Below, one piece after another: positions 55,278 to 61,777 of a DNA stretch of 64,000 bases. The translations under genes and the position numbers were made by a program. The notes below the pieces were generated by a model. It saw only the letters and a list, made by a program, of their open reading frames with translations, was not told the origin of the DNA and did not search any database. The stretch comes from Emticicia oligotrophica DSM 17448 (GTDB lineage Bacteria > Bacteroidota > Bacteroidia > Cytophagales > Spirosomataceae), in the NCBI RefSeq assembly GCF_000263195.1, contig NC_018748.1:2666001-2730000 (forward strand). The letters run 5' to 3'. How positions within the stretch are numbered: position 1 is the stretch's first letter; every line of letters begins with the position of its first letter.

Positions 55278-55308
55278 AAAGGCTATGGGTAAAACTCCCA
55301 TAGCCTTT
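55278..55308. terminator. Orphan hairpin terminator
   Basis: A perfect 12-bp stem (AAAGGCTATGGG / CCCATAGCCTTT, seven-base loop) ends in TTTTC on the plus side. Both flanking genes point away from it, so it should end some other, unannotated transcript. Confidence 0.6.
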
Positions 55309-55478
55309 TCTACTACTAAATCCACACAACTTTAATTCAAAAGTATAAACTATAAATGAATTGTGCAAGTATTTTAGATTAAAATTTTTTTTTCTTTCTG
55401 AAATAAATACAAATTATTGTTTGTATTATTCCATTATTGTCTCAAGTAGAGCCAATGAAAAGTTTGGCAAAAGATTAG

Positions 55479-55486
55479 TAGCTTTG
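55479..55486 (+). promoter_or_regulatory. -7 box (TAGCTTTG) for the amidohydrolase gene
   Basis: An exact TAnnTTTG match 28 bases before the ATG. The nearest TTTG upstream is only 12 bases away, so the -33 element is not convincing. Confidence 0.4.
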
Positions 55487-55514
55487 TGAAAACATTAAGA
55501 ACCAAATTAGAACT

Positions 55515-56342
55515 ATGATCATTGATTCGCACCAACATTTTTGGACATTCGATCCTATCCGTGATTCTTGGATTAATGAAGAGATGTCGGTTATTCAAAG
55601 AAATTTTTATCCTGAAGATTTAAAGCCCGTTTTACAACAAAATGGAGTTGATGCTTGCGTGGCCGTACAAGCTGACCAAAGTTTAACAGAAACAAAATTT
55701 TTACTCGATTTAGCAGCTAAAAATGATTTTATAAAAGCGGTAGTCGGCTGGATTGACCTACAAGCAGAAAATATTGAAGATCAACTTGCTGAATGGCAAT
55801 CAGAGAAAAAATTAGCTGGTTTTAGACATATTCTACAAGGTGAGCCTGAACTTGAATACATGCTTCGCCCTAATTTCATGAGAGGTATTTCGGCTCTTTT
55901 AAAACATAATTTTACTTATGATATTCTGATTTTCCCTAAACATCTGCCTGTTGCTCAACAATTTGTGAAGCATTTTCCAGACCAAGCTTTTGTGCTTGAC
56001 CATTTGGCTAAACCTTATATCAAAGCTGGTATGATTGATGAGTGGAAACGAGATATAGAAGTATTGGCAAAATTTGAGAATGTCATGTGTAAAGTTTCAG
56101 GAATCATTACGGAAGCCGATTGGAAAAACTGGACTTACGAGCAAATTGAGCCTTATTTGGAGGTTGTCTTTGAAGCTTTTGGTATTGATAGAATCATGTA
56201 TGGTTCTGACTGGCCAGTTTGCTTAGTAGCTGGTGAGTATGCTCAAGTGAAAGGAATTGTGGAAAAATATACTCAAAACTTTTCTGAAATGGAAAAAGCC
56301 AAGATTTTTGGTGGAAATGCTGCTAAATTTTATAAAATCTGA
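55515..56342 (+). CDS. Amidohydrolase-family lactonase, L-fuconolactonase-like
   Basis: This 275-residue TIM-barrel hydrolase of the COG3618 group begins MIIDSHQHFWTFDP with the HxH metal pair at H6 and H8. The core FVLDHLAKPYIKAG carries the third barrel histidine, and IMYGSDWPVC has the catalytic aspartate near residue 233. Relatives hydrolyse L-fucono-1,5-lactone and similar sugar lactones, the second step of the non-phosphorylating L-fucose or L-rhamnose pathway. A FucP-like permease and a GMC oxidoreductase lie just beyond, which supports sugar-lactone chemistry. The exact sugar is not determined. It is convergent with the GMC gene across a short hairpin. Confidence 0.87.
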   Translation: MIIDSHQHFWTFDPIRDSWINEEMSVIQRNFYPEDLKPVLQQNGVDACVAVQADQSLTETKFLLDLAAKNDFIKAVVGWIDLQAENIEDQLAEWQSEKKLAGFRHILQGEPELEYMLRPNFMRGISALLKHNFTYDILIFPKHLPVAQQFVKHFPDQAFVLDHLAKPYIKAGMIDEWKRDIEVLAKFENVMCKVSGIITEADWKNWTYEQIEPYLEVVFEAFGIDRIMYGSDWPVCLVAGEYAQVKGIVEKYTQNFSEMEKAKIFGGNAAKFYKI

Positions 56343-56346
56343 AAAA

Positions 56347-56370
56347 GAGAGGAGGCTCTAACCTCCTCTC
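56347..56370. terminator. Bidirectional hairpin terminator
   Basis: GAGAGGAGG / CCTCCTCTC, nine perfect pairs with a six-base loop, between convergent stops at 56342 and 56376. Confidence 0.7.
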
Positions 56371-56375
56371 AATGT

Positions 56376-58073
56376 TTAAAATCGTTGTTTGACCGCATAA
56401 TCTACGGCACGAGCCGTGAGAGCCATGTATGTAAGCGATGGATTTTGCGTTGAAGTAGAGGTCATGCAAGCTCCATCTGTCACGAATACATTTTTGCAGG
56501 CATGAAGTTGGTTCCATTGATTGAGTAATGAGGTTTTTGGGTCTCTGCCCATTCTCACGCCACCCATTTCGTGGTTTTCATTCCCCGGTAAACGTTTCGT
56601 ATCAATTGGTTGAATATTCTTGAATCCTGCTTCATGATACATTTCTGAAAATTGCTCATGAAAATCTTTCAAAACTTTTTCATCATTCTCGTCATAACCA
56701 ATCGAAATTCTTAGCTGAGGAATTCCGTATTTATCAACGAATTGTTTATCTAATTGCACCATACTGCTTTCTTTTGGAATGGTTTCGGCCATCATACTGG
56801 CACCAATTCCCCATAGCCCTAAACTTGATTTATTGAGGTTAGATTTAAGTTCTTCACCCATTCCTTCTTTATTGGTCAGTTCAATTCTTGATGCCGTAAG
56901 CGAAGTGGCATAGCCCCTTAGAAAATCGGTTTCTTGTTTTAGTACATTTCTGAATCTAGGAATATAACTACCATTGGGGCGGCGACCGTCGGTAGTAGAA
57001 TCGAGATTTCCTTCATATTCGGCCGAAATTCTGCCACGATAGCTGTGAAATGCCATAAATTTGCCTAATAAACCATTATCATTTCCCAAACCATTCGGAA
57101 AGCGGTTTGAGTTGGAGTTGAGTAAAATCAAATTCGTATTCAATGCAGAAGCATTTAAGAAAATAATTTTGGCATAAAACTCAATCATTTCATTGGTTTG
57201 AGTGTCTATTACACGCACACCAGTGGCCTGGCCTTTGGTGTCATCATAAATAACCGAATGAACCACAGAATGGGGGCGAAGAGTCATTTTACCCGTCTTT
57301 TCAGCCCAAGGAATGGTTGAAGAATTACTGCTATAATAACCTCCATATGGACAGCCACGCTCACAAATTGTGCGGTTTTGGCAAGCAGCTCTACCTTGTT
57401 GATAATGTATTTTTTGAGGGTTAGTTAAATGTGCAACTCGTCCAATTATCACATGCCGATTGTTATATTTTGAGGTGATTTTTTGTTTGAAATGCTTTTC
57501 AACGCATGACATTTCGTGGGGCTGTAAAAACTCTCCATCGGGTAAAATAGAAAGACCATCACGATTTCCCGAAACGCCAATGAATTTTTCTACATAACTA
57601 TACCAAGGGGCAATATCGGCATATCTTATCGGCCAATCTGTTGCATAACCATCTCGTGCTGGGCCTTCAAAATCAAAATCACTCCATCGTTGAGTCATAC
57701 GGCCCCAAAGCAACGAACGACCACCTACTTGGTAGGCACGAATCCAATCGTAAGGGCGGTCTTGGATATAAGCTTGCTCGGCATCTTTAGTTAGAAAATG
57801 AGCAGTAGCTTCAGTAAAAATGAAATTTTTACTAGCAATGTGGTAGTCTTTTTTTATTTCGAGTGGAACTTGTCCTCTGTGTTCAAATTCCCAAGGTTGT
57901 TTGAGGGTGGTGGGATAATCAATGACGTGTTTGACATCACGCCCGCGTTCGAGAACGAGTGTGCGGAGACCTTTCTGCGTAAGTTCTTTTGCTGCCCAGC
58001 CGCCGCTCATTCCAGTACCTACCACAATGGCATCGAACGTGCGAGCTTTTACACTATCTAAATTTAAGTTCAT
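56376..58073 (-). CDS. GMC-family FAD-dependent oxidoreductase
   Basis: This 565-residue flavoprotein is read from the ATG at 58073 (MNLNLDSVKARTFDAIVVGTG). An ATG at 58112 would add 13 residues rich in hydrophobics and lysine, with no clear role. The FAD dinucleotide motif VVGTGMSGGWAAKEL is followed by a cysteine-rich segment CQNRTICERGCPYGG (about 233-247) as in gluconate-dehydrogenase-like members. The C-terminal active-site histidine is in ENHEMGGVRMG and the partner asparagine in TSTQNPSLTYMAL. It oxidises a sugar or alcohol at a CH-OH group. No Tat signal or cytochrome/small subunit gene is adjacent. It is divergent from the FucP-like permease gene. Confidence 0.9.
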   Translation of the reverse strand: MNLNLDSVKARTFDAIVVGTGMSGGWAAKELTQKGLRTLVLERGRDVKHVIDYPTTLKQPWEFEHRGQVPLEIKKDYHIASKNFIFTEATAHFLTKDAEQAYIQDRPYDWIRAYQVGGRSLLWGRMTQRWSDFDFEGPARDGYATDWPIRYADIAPWYSYVEKFIGVSGNRDGLSILPDGEFLQPHEMSCVEKHFKQKITSKYNNRHVIIGRVAHLTNPQKIHYQQGRAACQNRTICERGCPYGGYYSSNSSTIPWAEKTGKMTLRPHSVVHSVIYDDTKGQATGVRVIDTQTNEMIEFYAKIIFLNASALNTNLILLNSNSNRFPNGLGNDNGLLGKFMAFHSYRGRISAEYEGNLDSTTDGRRPNGSYIPRFRNVLKQETDFLRGYATSLTASRIELTNKEGMGEELKSNLNKSSLGLWGIGASMMAETIPKESSMVQLDKQFVDKYGIPQLRISIGYDENDEKVLKDFHEQFSEMYHEAGFKNIQPIDTKRLPGNENHEMGGVRMGRDPKTSLLNQWNQLHACKNVFVTDGACMTSTSTQNPSLTYMALTARAVDYAVKQRF

Positions 58074-58120
58074 GAGGTTGAATAGTTTTACGAAAATACA
58101 GATTTTCATCAAAAACTAAG

Positions 58121-58128
58121 CAAATTTA
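58121..58128 (-). promoter_or_regulatory. Candidate -7 box (TAAATTTG) for the GMC oxidoreductase
   Basis: The minus-strand TAAATTTG matches TAnnTTTG, about 48 bases before the chosen ATG at 58073, which supports the shorter start or either one. Confidence 0.35.
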
Positions 58129-58240
58129 TTCGAGCAGTTTTAAAGCTATGTATTTTTAAAATCAATAAGTTTTATCAATTCCTATTTTTCGGCTATCTTC
58201 GCCCAATTCAACTCTTATCAGCCCTTATTACGCCTTTCTT

Positions 58241-59476
58241 ATGAAAAACAAGTATTTTGTTCCGTTTGTATTACTTACTTCTTTATTCTTTTTATGGGGT
58301 TTCGCCCATAATCTCAACCCAATTCTTATTCCGCATTTGAAAAAAGCTTGTCAGCTTACAGATTTTCAGTCGGCTATGATTGATAGTGCTTTCTTTGTGG
58401 CATATTTTGTAATGGCCATTCCGGCAGGTATGGTAATGAAGAAATACGGATATAAAACAGGCATTATTGCAGGGCTTTTGTTATTTGCTTTAGGTGCATT
58501 TTTGTTTGTTCCTGCGGCCAATACACGAGTTTTTGTGTTTTTTCTTACTGCACTTTTTGTGATAGCTTCTGGTTTAACATTTCTTGAAACCGCAGCAAAC
58601 CCCTATATGACAGTGCTTGGCGAACCCGAAGGTGCAACACAACGCCTTAACTTTGCCCAATCATTCAATGGTTTGGCGGCTTCATTAGCACCAAAAATTG
58701 GTGGTGTTTTTATTCTTTCGGGAGTCACGCTTTCGGAAGCAGAAAAAGCAGGAATGTCGGTTGAGCAACTGAACGCTTACTTAGATAATGAAGCCGCGGC
58801 AGTAAAAATGCCTTATATTGTCATTGGCGTGATTGTTTTGATTGTTGCGGCAATTTTATACAAAACAAACTTGCCAGAAGTAACGGATGATTCACATGAG
58901 GTTGATATGAAGGGGGGCTCTCAATCTATTTGGCGACACAGCCACCTGACTTGGGGCGTAATTACTCAGTTTTTTTACGTAGGAGCTCAGGTATGTGTAT
59001 CGAGTTTCTTTATTAGATATTTGTTTCAAACTGCACAAATTGATGAAAAATCGGCGGCTAATTATTTAGCGATTGCTTTGTTTGGCTTTATGATTGGTCG
59101 ATTTGTTGGCACTTTCTTGATGCGTTTTATTAGTCCTAATCGACTTTTAGCTATTTATGCGGCATTATGCATCATTTTATTAGCTATTATTGTGCTTAAC
59201 GGTGGAATGATTTCGGTTTATGGATTGATTGGCGTGGAGTTTTTTATGTCAATTATGTTCCCAACGATTTTCTCATTAAGTGTACAATCATTGGGCGAAG
59301 AAACAAAGCTTGGCTCTTCGTTGGTGATTATGTCAATTGTAGGTGGAGCGATTTTCCCGCTAATTATGGGTAGAGTTTCTGATGTAAGCAATATTCAAAC
59401 GGCTTATGTAGTTCCTTTGGCTTGCTTTGCCGTAGTTTTATACTTCGGAATGAGGGGTTATAAAGTAAAAGCTTGA
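58241..59476 (+). CDS. MFS sugar permease, FucP (L-fucose/proton symporter) family
   Basis: This 411-residue transporter has twelve membrane helices. The start FVPFVLLTSLFFLWGFAHNLNPILIPHLKKACQLTDFQSAMI is the FucP signature, including the conserved aspartate region in helix 1-2. ETAANPYMTVLG (about 120-131) and LNFAQSFNGLAASLAP (about 136-151) are further FucP hallmarks. It imports a hexose or deoxyhexose with protons. Relatives carry L-fucose, glucose/galactose or N-acetylglucosamine, and the exact sugar cannot be read here. The neighbouring fuconolactonase-like gene favours L-fucose. It lies alone on the plus strand, ending at a hairpin shared with the metal efflux operon. Confidence 0.9.
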   Translation: MKNKYFVPFVLLTSLFFLWGFAHNLNPILIPHLKKACQLTDFQSAMIDSAFFVAYFVMAIPAGMVMKKYGYKTGIIAGLLLFALGAFLFVPAANTRVFVFFLTALFVIASGLTFLETAANPYMTVLGEPEGATQRLNFAQSFNGLAASLAPKIGGVFILSGVTLSEAEKAGMSVEQLNAYLDNEAAAVKMPYIVIGVIVLIVAAILYKTNLPEVTDDSHEVDMKGGSQSIWRHSHLTWGVITQFFYVGAQVCVSSFFIRYLFQTAQIDEKSAANYLAIALFGFMIGRFVGTFLMRFISPNRLLAIYAALCIILLAIIVLNGGMISVYGLIGVEFFMSIMFPTIFSLSVQSLGEETKLGSSLVIMSIVGGAIFPLIMGRVSDVSNIQTAYVVPLACFAVVLYFGMRGYKVKA

Positions 59477-59489
59477 GTATTTATAGCAA

Positions 59490-59516
59490 GAAAGGCTACT
59501 TCATCAGTAGCCTTTC
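59490..59516. terminator. Bidirectional hairpin terminator
   Basis: GAAAGGCTACT / AGTAGCCTTTC, 11 perfect pairs with loop TCATC, between convergent stops at 59476 and 59539. Confidence 0.8.
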
Positions 59517-59538
59517 TCGTTAAGTTTATAGGATTAAA

Positions 59539-60720
59539 TTACTCTTCTGCCTTATTTTTTAAACTCATCAAGAGCGAATAAGCACCCTTAACTACAAAGT
59601 TTTGATTGTTTAGTTTTTCGGCATTTATGATTTCAGTATAGCCTTTTTCTGTATTTCCTGCCTGAACTTCTACCATTTCGTATTGTGAATCAGACTTTTT
59701 GATAAATACATATTGCTTACCTTCAAATCTTACTAAGGCATCCTCTGGTAATACATTGGCTTTTGCGTTATTGATAGCAATTTCTGCATTCATGTAAGTA
59801 CCAGGAATAAGGGCTTTATCGTAAGTTTCGAAGTGACAATGTATGTCGGTATTACGTTCTTCATTTAAGTTTTTACCGATTAATATAATCTCGCAAGGAT
59901 ATTTTTTATTCGGATAAGTGTTGGTGTATGCCGTTACTTTTTGCCCGATGTTGAGTTTGTCTAAATCTTTCTCAAAAACTTTTAATGCCAAGTGAATATC
60001 GCTGGTATTTACTAATTCAAACATTACTTCTGTTGGAGAAATGTATTTACCAATATTTACATTTACCTTACTAACATAGCCATTGATAGGCGAGAGGATG
60101 TTAATACTTTTTGAAATAGTATTTTCGGTTAGTTTTTCAGGATTTATTCCTGCTAATTTTAACTTTTCAGCTAAAGATTTTACCAAAATTCGCTGTGTTT
60201 TTAGTTCCATTTCTGCTTGTTGGAAAACCTTATCACTACTTGCTTTGCTTTGGTTGAGTTCTCTTTGGCGTTGATATTCGTTTTCAAGAAAACTAATTTT
60301 TGATTGTGTTGTCAAATAATCTTGCTGAAGCTGGATATACTGTTGGTCTTCAATAATGGCAATACTTTCGCCTTTACGCACGAACATTCCTGGAATCAGA
60401 TGCGAAGATTTCAGATAGCCACCCATCGGTACACTTACTGAAACCAAATTTTGTGGCGGAACATCAACTCTACCACTTACTTTCAAAATCGTAGAGAAAG
60501 ATTTTTGCTCAATGGGAGCAGTTTCTATACCTATACTCTTGATTTGTTGAGGCGTAAGATTAGCAATGCTTGATTCAACAACTGTTGAATCGGTAGCTGC
60601 TGCTTCGTTAGATGTTTTTTTACCACAAGAGATTGTGAGTAAAGAAATAAGGCCAAGGCCTAGCATCGAATATTGTATATTAAGCATCGAAAATCTATTT
60701 ATTTTAACTGAATTTTTCAT
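59539..60720 (-). CDS. CusB/CzcB-type periplasmic adaptor lipoprotein of a metal RND pump
   Basis: This 393-residue adaptor is read from the ATG at 60720. The lipobox LLTISCGKK places the lipidated cysteine at about residue 32, after MLGLGLISLL. The frame stays open to 60852, but those 44 extra residues would lie inside the cation-transporter gene and before the signal peptide. Lipoyl halves (VPMGGYLKSSHLIPGMFVRKGESIAIIEDQ and INGYVSKVNVNIGKYISPTEVMFELVNTSDIHLALKV) flank a coiled coil rich in Q/R/E. It links the RND pump and outer-membrane factor. It is the last gene of the metal-efflux operon and overlaps the upstream cation-transporter gene by 17 bases. Confidence 0.9.
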   Translation of the reverse strand: MKNSVKINRFSMLNIQYSMLGLGLISLLTISCGKKTSNEAAATDSTVVESSIANLTPQQIKSIGIETAPIEQKSFSTILKVSGRVDVPPQNLVSVSVPMGGYLKSSHLIPGMFVRKGESIAIIEDQQYIQLQQDYLTTQSKISFLENEYQRQRELNQSKASSDKVFQQAEMELKTQRILVKSLAEKLKLAGINPEKLTENTISKSINILSPINGYVSKVNVNIGKYISPTEVMFELVNTSDIHLALKVFEKDLDKLNIGQKVTAYTNTYPNKKYPCEIILIGKNLNEERNTDIHCHFETYDKALIPGTYMNAEIAINNAKANVLPEDALVRFEGKQYVFIKKSDSQYEMVEVQAGNTEKGYTEIINAEKLNNQNFVVKGAYSLLMSLKNKAEE

Positions 60721-61711
60721 TTTTGAGCGAGTGTTTGTTGTTTGACAAAATGTTGTCGTGTGTCCACTGCACATGACTAAGAAATGGTGATTGTCGAACT
60801 GGGCAGTTCGAGATATTACAAATACTACATTGTTTTTGAGGGATACAACCATCTACATGAATAAAAAACTCAACTTTATTCTCGAAGTGTTCTTTAAACA
60901 ATGCGGTGAGTCGGTCTAAAATCTCATGTGCTTCATTGACATTAATGTAGTACGGAACCGTTAGATGGCAGTCAATGTGATAAAAACCAGCGTAGTCAAT
61001 CACACGCATATTGTGTACATCAATCCATTCTAATTGGCGGTGTTCATTTAGAATATCTACAATTTGGTTGATAATCGCATGGTCAGATTCATCCATAATA
61101 CCTGAAATCGACTTGCGTATTATTTTATAGCCAGTGTAGATGATAATAAATGAAAATACAATTGCTACCACACTATCAAGCCAAGCATAGCCAGTAAGCA
61201 TGATTAGACCTACACCTATTAGTAATCCTAATGAAGAGTAAGTATCCGATTGTAAATGTGAACCACTGGCAATAAGAATAGGAGAGTTCTCCTCTCTACC
61301 TTTTTTTATACATAGATAGCCAACTAAGTAATTCACAGCCCCTGTGATGGCCACTAAAATTAAACCGAAATCAAGTTTTTTGAGTTGATGCGGGTGGATG
61401 AAATTATCAATACCTTCGTAAATTATGATAAAACCTGCAATCGAAATCAAAATACCCTCAATGGCTGATGACAGAAATTCAACTTTACCATGACCATAAG
61501 GGTGTTCTCTATCTCGTGGTTTCGCTGATAATATGATGCTATAAAGTCCGATAAAGCCTGCAATCACGTTGACGCTACTTTCTAGGGCATCAGTTAAAAT
61601 AGCCACCGATGAAGTAAGCCACCATGCGATAATTTTCAGTATAAATAATGCTACCGATACGCCAACTAAAATTTGCTGCATCCGAATCGGATTTACTTTT
61701 TTTTCTGCCAT
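60704..61711 (-). CDS. Cation diffusion facilitator (CDF) metal exporter
   Basis: This 335-residue CDF protein has six membrane helices (about 15-200). TM2 reads ILTDALESSVNVIAGF and TM5 has GSHLQSDTYSS, the HxxxD half of the metal site. HPYGHGKVEFLSSAIEG is the loop-TM3 signature. The cytoplasmic domain follows (about 205-285), then a cysteine-rich tail CIPQKQCSICNISNCPV, which is unusual and may bind a soft metal. It exports divalent metals from cytoplasm to periplasm by proton antiport and lies between the RND and adaptor genes of the operon, so it could feed the periplasm-spanning pump. It overlaps the adaptor gene by 17 bases. Confidence 0.92.
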   Translation of the reverse strand: MAEKKVNPIRMQQILVGVSVALFILKIIAWWLTSSVAILTDALESSVNVIAGFIGLYSIILSAKPRDREHPYGHGKVEFLSSAIEGILISIAGFIIIYEGIDNFIHPHQLKKLDFGLILVAITGAVNYLVGYLCIKKGREENSPILIASGSHLQSDTYSSLGLLIGVGLIMLTGYAWLDSVVAIVFSFIIIYTGYKIIRKSISGIMDESDHAIINQIVDILNEHRQLEWIDVHNMRVIDYAGFYHIDCHLTVPYYINVNEAHEILDRLTALFKEHFENKVEFFIHVDGCIPQKQCSICNISNCPVRQSPFLSHVQWTHDNILSNNKHSLKNEKFS

Positions 61712-61777
61712 GATATGAATAGGTATAAAAGCTGAAGTAGATAATCTATTAAAGCTTACATAACCACTGATAACTTA

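Larger units (their letters stand above)
55168..55514. other. 347-base divergent intergenic region with an unassigned hairpin
   Basis: The region lies between the minus-strand alkylation-repair gene and the plus-strand amidohydrolase gene. It contains a strong hairpin at 55278-55308 that serves neither start-facing neighbour, a nine-codon open frame at about 55200 (not called), and a -7 box at 55479-55486. The rest is plain AT-rich sequence. Confidence 0.5.

Noticed and set aside
60721-60852. Upstream extension of the CusB-type adaptor
   Set aside because: It would lie within the cation-transporter coding region and place 44 residues before a normal lipoprotein signal peptide.
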